Source: DATILI01 sp035476635
GTDB taxonomy: Bacteria > Pseudomonadota > Gammaproteobacteria > Burkholderiales > Burkholderiaceae_C
Length of the DNA: 64,000 nt
Reading direction: 5' to 3'
Assembly (NCBI GenBank): GCA_035476635.1
Contig: DATILI010000249.1
Location: 1-64,000 of the forward strand
Shown here in pieces: positions 1 through 8,855 of this stretch. The translations under genes were made by a program, and so were the position numbers. Positions within the stretch are counted from its first letter, which is position 1, and the number at the start of each line of letters is the position of its first letter. Below the pieces are notes generated by a model. It saw only the letters and a program-made list of their open reading frames with translations. It was not told the origin of the DNA and did no database searches.

Positions 1-1
1 G

Positions 2-946
2 GCAATCTTCTTGGACCGACCGAACGGGATGCTGACGCCTGAGGTTCTGCAGGCGTGGCAATCCAGGCAGATGCGGCAATGCCTCGGCAGGAGCGGTGGT
101 GCTCCGGGCGACACGTTCCTGACCGATCCGACGCAGTGCACTGTCTCACCGCGCGAGATGGCTTGCAAGCCGGGTCAGGAGACTTCATCATGCTTCTCGG
201 AAGGGCAGATCCGTACGCTTGAACTGATCTATTCCGGGCTTGAGAATCCCAGGACGGGCGAACTCATTCATCCGCCCTTCGTGCACGGCGGGGATGGGCT
301 TATCGCCGCGGTATCGGCGGGGCCGCATACTGACTTCAATTTCGATCTTGCGCGTTGGGCTCTTGGCGCACACTTCGATCCGGCAAAGTTCGACTTCGAC
401 CGCGACATGGATAGGGTTGACGCCGCGCTCGGTGCCGACCTCAACGCGATGGACACGGACCTGAGTCGGTTTGCCGCTCGGGGCGGAAAGTTGATCATGC
501 ACCATGGCTGGGCGGATTTGCTGATCACTCCGCTCGGCACTATCTCCTATTTCGACCGCATTACCGCTCGTGGCGCAGAACGCTCCGCATTTGCACGCTT
601 GTTCATGGCGCCGGGCATGGACCACTGCGGCAGGGGTGAGGGGCCAAACGCCTTCGGGCAATACGTGGATGGATCGGGTGATCCGTCCAATGATGTGCTG
701 GCGGCGCTCGAGCGCTGGACGGAAAAGGGCATCGCTCCGGAGGCGATCATCGCAAGGCGCTTCGCGGAACTAGCGCCCGGAGTGCCCGACACCACGAAGC
801 CGGCGCTCGCCTCCAGGCCCTTGTGCCCCTATCCAGCGGCAGCGCGCTACAAGGGCTCGGGCGATCCCACGAAGGCGGAAAGTTTTGCGTGCGCCGCTGC
901 GCCGCCGGCAAGCTACCGACAGCCCGCGGCGAGGTACCTGCGTTGA
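2..946 (+). CDS. Tannase/feruloyl esterase family hydrolase (5' truncated by window edge)
   Basis: This is the C-terminal part, about 314 codons, of a secreted esterase that cleaves gallate or ferulate esters; full-length members run to about 550 residues. The reading frame is open to the window edge, so the true start lies upstream. The His-Gly-Trp-Ala-Asp segment near 490-520 supplies the charge-relay Asp. The Gly-Met-Asp-His-Cys-Gly segment near 610-630 supplies the catalytic His followed directly by Cys, the signature of the tannase CS-D-HC arrangement in which that Cys is disulfide-bonded to the one next to the nucleophilic Ser. The Ser itself is outside the window. The rhamnosidase gene follows on the same strand after 73 nt, so the pair may strip ester groups and rhamnose from plant phenolic glycosides. 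Specificity (gallate, ferulate, MHET-like) is not readable. Confidence 0.88.
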   Translation, partial: AIFLDRPNGMLTPEVLQAWQSRQMRQCLGRSGGAPGDTFLTDPTQCTVSPREMACKPGQETSSCFSEGQIRTLELIYSGLENPRTGELIHPPFVHGGDGLIAAVSAGPHTDFNFDLARWALGAHFDPAKFDFDRDMDRVDAALGADLNAMDTDLSRFAARGGKLIMHHGWADLLITPLGTISYFDRITARGAERSAFARLFMAPGMDHCGRGEGPNAFGQYVDGSGDPSNDVLAALERWTEKGIAPEAIIARRFAELAPGVPDTTKPALASRPLCPYPAAARYKGSGDPTKAESFACAAAPPASYRQPAARYLR

Positions 947-1019
947 AGAAGGGCGCCTGCTGCTCGCTGCGGCGCCTCGCTCAGTCGTTCGACACGCATC
1001 CGCGTTATCTTAGGACAAG

Positions 1020-3848
1020 ATGAAAAATACCGTGAACAGTTCGACGCCGCAAGGCGTAGTCAGTTTGAGAGCCGAGTACCGGCAGGACGCACTCGGGGTT
1101 GGGGTGACCCGACCCCGGCTGTCGTGGAACGTCCAGGTGGATAGGCCGGGCTGGGAGCAATCCGCCTATCAGCTCACGTGCGATCGTGGCCAGGGCCTGA
1201 TCGAGCAAGCGTCGCGCGTGGAGACGGGCAACAGCACGCTGGTCGCCTGGCCATTCGCGCCTTTGCGTTCACGCGAGCGGGTTTCCGTACAGCTGACCGT
1301 CTGGGGCCGTGATGGACAACCTCTGCAGACAAGGATACCCCTGCAGGTGGAGGCGGGGCTCTTGGACCCGGGCGATTGGCGAGCCAGGTTCATTACCTCT
1401 GGCGTGGACGAAGACCCTGCGGTCGAACATCCGGCTGCTCTTTTTCGCTGCGAGTTTGAGGTGAAGCCAGGGTTGGTCAGCGCGCGGCTGTATTCGTCGG
1501 CCCTGGGCGTGTATGAAGCGCTGCTCAATGGCGGACCCGTATCGGATGCGGTTCTCTCCCCCGGTTGGACGAGCTACAAGCACCGCCTGCGCTACCAGGT
1601 GACCGACGTCACTGGCATGTTGGCAACGGGCGACAACCTGCTGGCGGCCCGGGTGGGCGAAGGATGGTTCCGCGGCCGGATTGGCTTTCTCGGCGGCCGC
1701 CGCAATCGCTATGGCGAACGTACCGCGTTCCTCGGTCAACTGGAACTGCGATATGCGGACGGGTCCATCGACCATGTCATCACCGATCCAGCGATCGGCT
1801 GGTCATGCAGCACCGGAGGCATCCGGATGTCATCGATCTACGACGGGGAAACCTATGATGCCCGGCTCGAGCCGCAAGGCTGGACTGAGCCTGGATTCGA
1901 CGCCCGAGCCTGGTCCGGCGTGCGAGAAGTGGCGTGGGACCTGCAGACCCTCACGGCCGAGGAGGGACCTGCAGTGCGCCGAACGGAGGTTCTTCGCCCC
2001 GTCGCCATCAGTAGATCGCCCGCCGGCAAGCTCCTGGTGGACTTCGGCCAGAACCTCGTGGGCTGGACGCGCATCCGCGTGAGCGGTCGGGCGGGCCGGA
2101 CGATCACACTGAGGCATGCCGAGGTCCTGGAAGGTGGTGAGCTTTGCACGCGGCCACTGCGGATTGCCAAGGCCACCGACACCTACATCCTTCGCGGAGA
2201 AGGCGTGGAGGTCTGGGAGCCGAGGTTCACCTTCCATGGCTTTCGCTATGTCGAAGTTGAAGGTTGGCCCGGAGAGCTCGCTGCCGACGACATCGCAGGC
2301 GTAGTGGTCCACAGCGACATGGTGCGCACCGGCTGGTTCGAGTGTTCCAACGCCGAGGTGAACCGGCTGCACGAGAACGTGGTCTGGGGTATGCGCGGCA
2401 ATTTCCTGGACATCCCCACCGACTGCCCGCAGCGCGACGAGCGCCTGGGCTGGACTGGCGACCTCCAGGTTTTCGCGCCGACCGCCACTTACCTCTTCGA
2501 CGTTGGCGGCTTCCTGTCGTCGTGGCTGAGGGATCTCGCCGCCGAACAGGGCGAGGACGGCATGCTGCCCATCCTGGTGCCCGACACGATCAGGGTACGC
2601 CCGTCGTGCGCGGGTTGGGGCGACGCCGCCGCGATCGTTCCATGGGTGCTCTACGAGAGAACGGGCGACGTCGGCGTGCTGCAACGCCAGTACGCGAGCA
2701 TGAAGGGCTGGGTCGAGCAGGTGCTCGATCGCGTGAGTGGCAGCGGCCTGTGGGACTGGGGCATGCAGCTGGGCGATTGGCTCGATCCCGGCGCCCCCGG
2801 CCACGAAGGCGGGCGGCGCACGAACCCCTATGTTGTTGCCTCGGCGTTTCTGGTGAACAGCCTCTCGATCGTCACGCGCGTGGCGCGTATCCTCGGCGAG
2901 ACCGAAGACGAAGCCCGATACAACGCTGCCTGGCAGCGCACACGGGACGCTTTCCGCGCGCACTACGTGACCAGCGCGGGTCGGGTCATGAGCGATTCGC
3001 AGACAGCCTATGCAATGGCGCTGCGCTTCGGATTGCTCGATGAGGAGCAGCGGGAAGCGGCTGGCGCGAGGCTGAATGAGCTTGTCGCGCAGGAAGGATT
3101 CCGGATCGGCACGGGCTTTCTCGGGACGCCGCTCGTCTGCGACGCACTGGTTGAGACTGGGCACCTCGACACCGCCTATCGTTTGCTGCTGCAGACTGAA
3201 GCGCCATCATGGCTCTATGCCGTCCGCCTGGGAGCCACCACGATCTGGGAACGCTGGGATAGCCTGCTGCCGGACGGAAGCGTGAACCCCAACGAAATGA
3301 CCAGCTTCAACCATTACGCATTCGGCGCCATTGCGGACTGGCTTCACCGCTGCGTCGGTGGCCTGGCGCCGGGCGCGCCTGGATACCGCAAAGTGATTGT
3401 GCAGCCGCAGCCGGGTGGTGACCTCGCATGGGCGCGTACGCGCCACATCACACCTTACGGTGAGGCGGCTGTGCGATGGGAAATCAAGAGCGGGATGCTT
3501 CGCGTAGAGGCCGTGGTTCCCCCCAACACCACGGCGGACGTCCGGCTTCCTGGCCAGCCCGCGTTCACGGTTGGGGCAGGCGATCACGCATGGGAAGTTC
3601 CCTATGCGCCGGCATCGACAGCAACCCCCCTCACCGTTGACTCCAATCTCGTGGACTTGCGTGCGGACAAGGCCCTGTGGGCCGCATTGGCAGCGGCCAT
3701 CGGCGCAGTCGATGCGTCGGCAACCGCCTGGCTGGACAGCCCCTCGTTGGCAGTGGTCAAAGCCCAGACGCTGCGCGACGTGCTTGGCCTGCACAGTCGC
3801 TATCGCGACCTCGTGGAGGCCGTGCAAAGCGTGTTCCAGAAGGCTTGA
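1020..3848 (+). CDS. Alpha-L-rhamnosidase, GH78
   Basis: A 942-residue glycoside hydrolase that removes terminal alpha-L-rhamnose from flavonoid glycosides or plant polysaccharides by an inverting mechanism. The domain order fits GH78: an Ig-like N-terminus (about 15-110), an N-terminal rhamnosidase beta-domain with the typical LSPGWTSYKHRLRYQ segment (about 180), a concanavalin-like domain, the alpha-toroid catalytic domain and a C-terminal beta-sandwich. The acidic motif DCPQRDERLGWTGD near residues 468-481 and WERWDS near 743 hold the family's conserved acids. The last 60 residues form an extra helical tail. TTAGGACAAG just before the ATG is a good ribosome-binding site. No clear signal peptide is visible, so the enzyme is probably cytoplasmic or periplasmic and acts on imported oligosides. 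It complements the rhamnose operon at 13.6-18.5 kb. Confidence 0.95.
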   Translation: MKNTVNSSTPQGVVSLRAEYRQDALGVGVTRPRLSWNVQVDRPGWEQSAYQLTCDRGQGLIEQASRVETGNSTLVAWPFAPLRSRERVSVQLTVWGRDGQPLQTRIPLQVEAGLLDPGDWRARFITSGVDEDPAVEHPAALFRCEFEVKPGLVSARLYSSALGVYEALLNGGPVSDAVLSPGWTSYKHRLRYQVTDVTGMLATGDNLLAARVGEGWFRGRIGFLGGRRNRYGERTAFLGQLELRYADGSIDHVITDPAIGWSCSTGGIRMSSIYDGETYDARLEPQGWTEPGFDARAWSGVREVAWDLQTLTAEEGPAVRRTEVLRPVAISRSPAGKLLVDFGQNLVGWTRIRVSGRAGRTITLRHAEVLEGGELCTRPLRIAKATDTYILRGEGVEVWEPRFTFHGFRYVEVEGWPGELAADDIAGVVVHSDMVRTGWFECSNAEVNRLHENVVWGMRGNFLDIPTDCPQRDERLGWTGDLQVFAPTATYLFDVGGFLSSWLRDLAAEQGEDGMLPILVPDTIRVRPSCAGWGDAAAIVPWVLYERTGDVGVLQRQYASMKGWVEQVLDRVSGSGLWDWGMQLGDWLDPGAPGHEGGRRTNPYVVASAFLVNSLSIVTRVARILGETEDEARYNAAWQRTRDAFRAHYVTSAGRVMSDSQTAYAMALRFGLLDEEQREAAGARLNELVAQEGFRIGTGFLGTPLVCDALVETGHLDTAYRLLLQTEAPSWLYAVRLGATTIWERWDSLLPDGSVNPNEMTSFNHYAFGAIADWLHRCVGGLAPGAPGYRKVIVQPQPGGDLAWARTRHITPYGEAAVRWEIKSGMLRVEAVVPPNTTADVRLPGQPAFTVGAGDHAWEVPYAPASTATPLTVDSNLVDLRADKALWAALAAAIGAVDASATAWLDSPSLAVVKAQTLRDVLGLHSRYRDLVEAVQSVFQKA

Positions 3849-3866
3849 TTGCGAATCGGCCGTGAT

Positions 3867-3886
3867 GGCCTACCGCCTGGTAGGCC
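3867..3886. terminator. Hairpin between convergent genes
   Basis: GGCCTACC and GGTAGGCC form a perfect 8-bp stem with a 4-nt loop. It lies 18 nt after the rhamnosidase stop and before the end of the convergent acyl-CoA dehydrogenase gene. There is no clear U-tract, so it is a candidate bidirectional terminator or 3' stabiliser only. Confidence 0.5.
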
Positions 3887-3957
3887 TGGAAGGCGCTGCG
3901 CTGTGACAGGATTGCGCAACGCGCGCTGGGCACGCAAAAGTCGCCGCCATCACGCCA

Positions 3958-5088
3958 TCACGCCAGCGCGCGCTGGATGATGATCTTCTGCACGTCGGAG
4001 GTGCCTTCGTAAATCTGGCAGACGCGCACGTCGCGCCAGATCCGCTCGACCGGGAAGTCACTGACGTAGCCGTACCCGCCCAGCGTCTGGATCGCGGCGC
4101 TACAGACCGTCTCGGCGATTTCGCTCGCGAACAGCTTGGCCATCGCGGCCTCCTTCAGGCAGGGACGGCCGGCATCGCGCAGGCTCGCCGCGTGCCAGAT
4201 CAACTGACGTGCCGCCTCGAGCTGTGTCGCGCAATCGGCCAGACGAAAGCCCACCGCCTGGTGATTGAAGATGGCGGTGCCGAAACTCTGGCGCTCCTTC
4301 GAATACGCCAGCGTCACCTCGAACGCGCTGCGCGCCATGCCGACGCTTTGCGCCGCGATGCCGATGCGTCCGCCTTCGAGTGCCGACAAGGCGATCTTGT
4401 AGCCCTCGCCTTCCTCGCCGATCAGGTGGTCGGCAGGGATGCGACAGTTGTCGAAATTGATCTGCGCGGTGTCACTGGAGTGCTGGCCGATCTTTTCTTC
4501 CAGCCGGGCCACGATGTAGCCGGGCGAATCGGTAGGGACCAGGAAAGCGCTCAGCCCGCGCTTGCCCGCACCCTTGTCGGTCACTGCGATCACGACCGCC
4601 AACTGCCCGTTCTTGCCGCTCGTAATGAACTGCTTGACGCCGTTGACCACGTAGCCGTCGCCGTCCTTCGTCGCGGTAGTTTTCAATGCCGACGCATCGC
4701 TGCCGACGTGCGGTTCGGTAAGGCAGAACACGCCGAGCAACTCGCCTTGTGCCAGGCGTGTGAGCCAATGCTTCTTTTGTGCGGCATTGCCGTAGCGCAT
4801 CAGGATCGCGTTGACCGGGCAATTGGTGACACTGATCGCGGTGCTGGTGCCACCGTCACCGGCGGCAATTTCTTCCAGTACCAGGGCGAGCGTGACGTAA
4901 TCGAGTTGGGCGCCACCGAATTCTTCCGGCACGCAGATGCCATAAGCACCCAAGGCGGCAAGGCCCTGGTGCGCTTCGCGCGGAAAGTGATGCTCCTTGT
5001 CCCAGCGCGCCGCGTTGGGCCACAGTTGCTCTTGCGCGAACGCCCGCACGGCGTCGCGAATCATTTCCTGGTCTTGGGTAAGAAGCAT
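3958..5088 (-). CDS. Acyl-CoA dehydrogenase, short/medium-chain type
   Basis: A 376-residue FAD flavoenzyme that forms the alpha,beta double bond of an acyl-CoA and passes electrons to ETF. Visible signatures are FCLTEPHVGSDASALKT for flavin/substrate contact (about residue 122), the IGQHSSDTAQINFDNCRIP region, and the C-terminal QIYEGTSDVQ, whose Glu aligns with the catalytic base of SCAD/MCAD. Length is standard for the family. It lies 41 nt downstream of the MFS transporter gene on the same strand, so the two are probably co-transcribed. That pairing is unusual, and no CoA ligase is adjacent. Substrate unknown; butyryl-CoA-like or branched short chains are the usual range. Confidence 0.93.
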   Translation of the reverse strand: MLLTQDQEMIRDAVRAFAQEQLWPNAARWDKEHHFPREAHQGLAALGAYGICVPEEFGGAQLDYVTLALVLEEIAAGDGGTSTAISVTNCPVNAILMRYGNAAQKKHWLTRLAQGELLGVFCLTEPHVGSDASALKTTATKDGDGYVVNGVKQFITSGKNGQLAVVIAVTDKGAGKRGLSAFLVPTDSPGYIVARLEEKIGQHSSDTAQINFDNCRIPADHLIGEEGEGYKIALSALEGGRIGIAAQSVGMARSAFEVTLAYSKERQSFGTAIFNHQAVGFRLADCATQLEAARQLIWHAASLRDAGRPCLKEAAMAKLFASEIAETVCSAAIQTLGGYGYVSDFPVERIWRDVRVCQIYEGTSDVQKIIIQRALA

Positions 5089-5129
5089 GAATCAAGTTCC
5101 AGGGATAGGCGGCCGGCGATCAGCCAGCC

Positions 5130-6542
5130 TCACTTCGCCTTCTTCACCGGCACCACGGCCAGTGCCGCCAATGCGGTCAACACCAGCGCCGTGAGCCAGA
5201 TCATGCGGTAGCCGCCGGTGACTGAAAGAACGAGCCCTGCGACGATCGGGCCGATCGCCTGGCCCAGGTTGCTGGCCAGGGTGCCGATGCCCAGGTCGCG
5301 TCCGGCGGCCTTCTTGTCCGGCAGCACATCGATGAGCAGCGCCTGGTCGACCACAAGAAATGTCCCCACCGCAATGCCCGCCAGGAAGTGCTGTGCATAC
5401 AGGGCCCAGAGCGTCGGCCAGATGAAAGGGACCGCCATGGACGCCGCCAGGAGCAGCGAGGCGCCGATGACGAAGGGCTTGCGCCGGCCTACCCTGTCGG
5501 ACCAGCGGCCGGAGATCACCATCGCCAGCAGGGTGACCGGCATGCCGACCAGATGCAGAAGCGGCATCGTCTTGGCCGCCTGCTCAGCGGTCATGGCAGG
5601 CTCGATGTAGGACTGCAGCATGTAGATGCCGAATGTGCCGCTCACGCTGTAGCCGAACAGCATGATCACCCGTGCCAGAAACACCCAGCGGAAGTCGGGG
5701 TCACGCAGTGCGAACGTGAACGAGTTCAGGTGACCGGCGATCGATACCTTCTCGACCTGGAGCGACTTCGATGACGAGTCACGCGCCAGGGTGATGAAGA
5801 CGAGGGTGAGCAGAAGGACAAGCACGCCGAACGCCAGGTAACTGGCCGTGCCCACCTTGGCGTAAATGACGCCGGCCGCAACCATGCCCAGGATGTAGCC
5901 CACGAGCAGGCCGACGCCGGCAACCGCCGACATCGCGCCGCGCTTGGCGGCGGGGATCCGATCCACGACCGTGGCACTGAGCGGCCCGCCGACGACGGTG
6001 CACGCGACCGACGCGAGCGCGTAGCCCAGCATGAGCTGGGCTGCCGAGGCGGCGTAGTACATCAGGGCCACCCCTACCAGCGCCAGGATCGCGCCGAAGA
6101 CCATCCAGGGCGCACGGCGTCCCCAGCGCGATCTCGTGCGGTCGGAGGTCACGCCGATGATGGGTTGCATGATCATGGTGGCCGCGACGGCCAGCGAGGC
6201 CGCGAGCGACAAGCTGGACGCCTTGGCGGATTCATAGGCCGCCAGCGCTTCGAGCAGCTTCAGCTGTTCCAACGTCGCCTTGACCGTGCCCGCGGCGACC
6301 TGCGCCTTGAGCGCGACCAGGTCCTGCAGGTTGACCTGGGCCATGGCCCCCGTGAAGAATCTCGCGAATTCGATCTGCTGAAGATGCAGCGGCAGGATCA
6401 CCGCGCCGATGCCGCCGGCGACGGCGATCAGCGAGACGGCTACGAGCAGGTACGTGATCATGTACCTGCGCATGGCGGGGCCGCCGTCATACTGCACGTG
6501 ATGGATTCCTGCTTCGAAAGGCGCTGCGTGGGCGGAACTCAT
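5130..6542 (-). CDS. MFS transporter, sugar-cation symporter type
   Basis: A 470-residue integral membrane permease with about 12 hydrophobic segments. The cytoplasmic-loop motif SDRTRSRWGRRAPWM between helices 2 and 3, and SGRWSDRVGRRKPFV in the second half, resemble the GPH/SLC45-like sugar symporters rather than drug exporters. I start it at the ATG at 6542 (MSSAHAAPF); the frame stays open upstream to 6746, but that stretch looks non-coding and lies in the divergent promoter region. An insertion of about 60 residues containing an Ala/Gln/Leu-rich helix follows the first transmembrane segment. The divergent SMP-30 lactonase gene and the nearby rhamnosidase suggest a role in sugar or glycoside uptake. 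The substrate is inferred from context only. Confidence 0.82.
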   Translation of the reverse strand: MSSAHAAPFEAGIHHVQYDGGPAMRRYMITYLLVAVSLIAVAGGIGAVILPLHLQQIEFARFFTGAMAQVNLQDLVALKAQVAAGTVKATLEQLKLLEALAAYESAKASSLSLAASLAVAATMIMQPIIGVTSDRTRSRWGRRAPWMVFGAILALVGVALMYYAASAAQLMLGYALASVACTVVGGPLSATVVDRIPAAKRGAMSAVAGVGLLVGYILGMVAAGVIYAKVGTASYLAFGVLVLLLTLVFITLARDSSSKSLQVEKVSIAGHLNSFTFALRDPDFRWVFLARVIMLFGYSVSGTFGIYMLQSYIEPAMTAEQAAKTMPLLHLVGMPVTLLAMVISGRWSDRVGRRKPFVIGASLLLAASMAVPFIWPTLWALYAQHFLAGIAVGTFLVVDQALLIDVLPDKKAAGRDLGIGTLASNLGQAIGPIVAGLVLSVTGGYRMIWLTALVLTALAALAVVPVKKAK

Positions 6543-6866
6543 GGTGGTCGTTAAAACGGATTTGGGTGGGCCGCCCGGGAGGACGGCATAGGGCCTTGAT
6601 GATGCCGCTGCAACCGTTGCGTGGCGAAGGGTACATGTACCATCTGGGGTGACTTCAGGTTCCCACGCCACCCCGGATTCCGCCTCCGGGATTCCCCGCA
6701 TGCCTTGTCGGAAAAAAGCGCCAGCGGGCGGGCATTGCCTGCGCATCTCGTGATTGGCGACACCTGGATGGCGATGCTAATGCGAGGCATTACCTCGCCT
6801 GATGGCGCCGGACCGAGTGTCGCCGTAGAGTGAGCAAAGCAAAAGCTCTACGGAAAAACTGAACTC
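6543..6866. promoter_or_regulatory. Divergent control region with a 12-bp palindrome and a leader hairpin
   Basis: This 324-nt gene-free stretch separates the MFS gene (minus) from the SMP-30 gene (plus). It holds a perfect 12-bp palindrome, GGTACATGTACC, at 6630-6641, which looks like an operator for a dimeric regulator. It also holds an 8-bp inverted repeat, CCGTAGAG/CTCTACGG, at 6823-6853, whose right arm runs into the purine-rich GGAAAA stretch just ahead of the SMP-30 ATG. No regulator gene is adjacent, so the protein that binds is unknown. Confidence 0.55.
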
Positions 6867-7730
6867 ATGATGCACGATTTGCCCCCACTTGAAATTTGCC
6901 TGGCGGGCCTTGCCTACGTGGAGTCGCCGCGCTGGCACGACGGGGCCCTGTGGTTCTCGGATTTTTACACCCGCCAGGTCATGCGGCTGCTGCCAGGGCG
7001 CAGCCCCGAAGTGGTTTGCGAAGTGCCTGGACGGCCGTCCGGCCTGGGCTGGCTGCCGGACGGCCGCCTGCTGGTTGTCTCGATGAACGACCGCAGGCTG
7101 CTGCGGCTGGATCCGCAAGGGCTGGTGACTGTCGCGGACATGTCGTTGCACGTGCCTGATCCGTGTAATGACATGCTGGTGGATCCGCGTGGCCGCGCAT
7201 ACATCGGCAACTTCGGCTTCGACCTGCAGGGGCATGCGCCGCCCGTGCCCACCGTGCTGCTGATGGTCACACCCGCGGGTGAAGTGAGCGTCGCGGCAGA
7301 AGACGTGCTCTTTCCGAACGGAACGGTGCTCACACCGGACGGCAGCACCCTCATCGTGGCGGAGACCTTCGGCCAGTGCCTTACTGCCTTCGATGTCGCG
7401 GTGGATGGGAAGTTGTCGAACCGGCGGGTGTGGGCGAAGTTGTCGGGGCGAGTCGTTGCCGACGGCATCTGCCTCGATGCCGAAGGGGCCATCTGGATCG
7501 CCTCGCCGGTGAGCCGCGAGGTACTGCGGGTGAAGGAGGGCGGCGAATTGACGCATCGTATCGCCACCGAGGATGAGGCAATTGCGTGCGCGCTGGGCGG
7601 CGAGGACGGGCGCTCGCTGTTTGTATGTACGGGCAGCGTGTTTGTCACGCCCGAGCAGTCGCTCGCCGCGCGCACGGGAAAGATCTGGCAATTGAAGGTT
7701 GACGTGCCGGCAGCGCCGCATCCTCTGTAA
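6867..7730 (+). CDS. SMP-30/gluconolactonase/LRE family protein
   Basis: A 287-residue six-bladed beta-propeller hydrolase of the type that opens sugar lactones with a single divalent metal. Metal-ligand positions of the family are visible: Glu in VESPRWHDGALWFSD near residue 15, Asn in DPCNDMLVDPRGRAYIGN near 100, Asn in FPNGTVLTPDGSTL near 150, and Asp in DGICLDAEGAIWIAS near 200. It is single and divergent from the MFS transporter, with a possible 5' leader hairpin. With rhamnosidase and a rhamnose operon nearby, an aldonolactone is a reasonable substrate, but members also hydrolyse unrelated lactones and esters. Confidence 0.85.
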   Translation: MMHDLPPLEICLAGLAYVESPRWHDGALWFSDFYTRQVMRLLPGRSPEVVCEVPGRPSGLGWLPDGRLLVVSMNDRRLLRLDPQGLVTVADMSLHVPDPCNDMLVDPRGRAYIGNFGFDLQGHAPPVPTVLLMVTPAGEVSVAAEDVLFPNGTVLTPDGSTLIVAETFGQCLTAFDVAVDGKLSNRRVWAKLSGRVVADGICLDAEGAIWIASPVSREVLRVKEGGELTHRIATEDEAIACALGGEDGRSLFVCTGSVFVTPEQSLAARTGKIWQLKVDVPAAPHPL

Positions 7731-7744
7731 ACCGGCACTTCTCA

Positions 7745-8410
7745 TCACTCGACTCTGAAGACGAATTCCTGTGTAGCGACGATATCGTCCGAGCCGCTGA
7801 TGCAGCTGTATTGCAGCATCGCGTTGCGCACCGCGTTATGGAACACGCGGGGGCCAGAGAGGATGGTGACTTCCACCACCTTGCTCCTACGGATGAGCGC
7901 CTGCGCGCGCACCACGCCTTCGGCGCCTTGGTTGATGGCCTGCCGTGGCATCTCGGGTTTGACCTGGGTCGGGCAGGCCACGCCGATCTCCTGGCGGCCG
8001 GTCGGAGCGGGTGGCGCCGCGGGCGGCGGTGCCGCGATCACCGGTGGCGCCGGCGGCGGTGCCTGCACCGATTGGATCGTCGGCGCGGTCGTCGTGGGGG
8101 GCGTCACTTCCGGCGGCGGGACGAATGGCGGTGGCGGCGCCTCGACCTTGGGCGCCTTCGGCTTCACGATCTCCTTGGGCGGTGGCGGCGGGGGCGGCGG
8201 CGGGATGATCACTTCCTGGATCACCGCCGCTTCGAGCGGCTTCTTGATGATCTTGAGCGCATCGCGCGCGGTGCCGGTGACAAGGGCCCACAGCACAATC
8301 GCGTGAACGACGATCACCACGCCCCAGCCGATCGCGCGGCGCATGGGGTCCTTCGCGCCGTACTTGCGGTGGTGCAGCGGAATGTTCTGCTGGGTTGCTG
8401 CTGCGCTCAT
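7745..8410 (-). CDS. tonB: TonB energy transducer
   Basis: A 221-residue inner-membrane anchored protein that carries proton-motive force from ExbB/ExbD to outer-membrane TonB-dependent receptors. One transmembrane segment (about 25-45) is followed by a periplasmic stretch of about 80 residues rich in Pro and Lys/Glu (PPPPPPPPPKEIVKPKAPK), then the TonB C-terminal domain with a VRAQALIRRSKVVEVTILSG core. Its start overlaps the exbD stop by 4 nt, so translation is probably coupled. It is the last gene of a minus-strand exbB-exbD-exbD-tonB operon and is convergent with the SMP-30 gene, with only 14 nt between them. Confidence 0.93.
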   Translation of the reverse strand: MSAAATQQNIPLHHRKYGAKDPMRRAIGWGVVIVVHAIVLWALVTGTARDALKIIKKPLEAAVIQEVIIPPPPPPPPPKEIVKPKAPKVEAPPPPFVPPPEVTPPTTTAPTIQSVQAPPPAPPVIAAPPPAAPPAPTGRQEIGVACPTQVKPEMPRQAINQGAEGVVRAQALIRRSKVVEVTILSGPRVFHNAVRNAMLQYSCISGSDDIVATQEFVFRVE

Positions 8411-8844
8411 TTGACGAACTGCTCATGGCCGATCACGGCCATTTTGGTGAGCCCCTTGCGTTTGGAGATGGACAGCACGTTCGCGAAGATCGCATAGCTG
8501 CAGTCCTTGTTCGGGCGGATGTGCACTTCCGGTTGAGGCGTCGTCGCGCCGATGACGTTCATCTTCTCTTCGAGTTCGGCCGCGCTCACCGGCAGGCCCT
8601 GCCAGTACACGGCGCTCTTCTCGTCGATGTCGATCTGGATCTTCTCGGGCGGCAGGTTCTGCTGGGGGGGCGTGCCCACCGGCATTTCGAGGTTGACCGC
8701 GTGCAACTGGATCGGGATGGTGATGATGAGCATCACGAGGAGCACCAGCATCACGTCGATCAGCGGCGTGGTGTTGATATCCATCATGATCTCGGGGTCG
8801 CCCGCTCCGAAGCGGCGGCCCTTGGTTTTCAGCGGGATCTTCAT
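8407..8844 (-). CDS. exbD: Biopolymer transport protein ExbD (second copy)
   Basis: A 145-residue ExbD/TolR-family protein: short cytoplasmic N-terminus, one transmembrane helix (about 24-45), periplasmic domain. The membrane segment keeps the proton-path Asp within NTTPLIDVMLVLLVMLIITIP. It follows the first exbD by 11 nt and overlaps tonB by 4 nt. Two non-identical ExbD proteins in one operon are common in Xanthomonas-like and Burkholderiales TonB systems, where the second copy is sometimes dispensable for iron uptake. Confidence 0.93.
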   Translation of the reverse strand: MKIPLKTKGRRFGAGDPEIMMDINTTPLIDVMLVLLVMLIITIPIQLHAVNLEMPVGTPPQQNLPPEKIQIDIDEKSAVYWQGLPVSAAELEEKMNVIGATTPQPEVHIRPNKDCSYAIFANVLSISKRKGLTKMAVIGHEQFVK

Positions 8845-8855
8845 GCGAGCGCTTC

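Noticed and set aside
1830..3164. A 444-codon minus-strand open frame within the rhamnosidase gene
   Set aside because: Low-complexity Arg/Ala/His-rich translation with no domain, entirely opposite a well-supported GH78 gene.
7027..7066. GC-rich palindromes (GGACGGCCGTCC) in the SMP-30 gene
   Set aside because: Short self-complementary strings made of common GC-rich codons; no conservation or position argument for a function.
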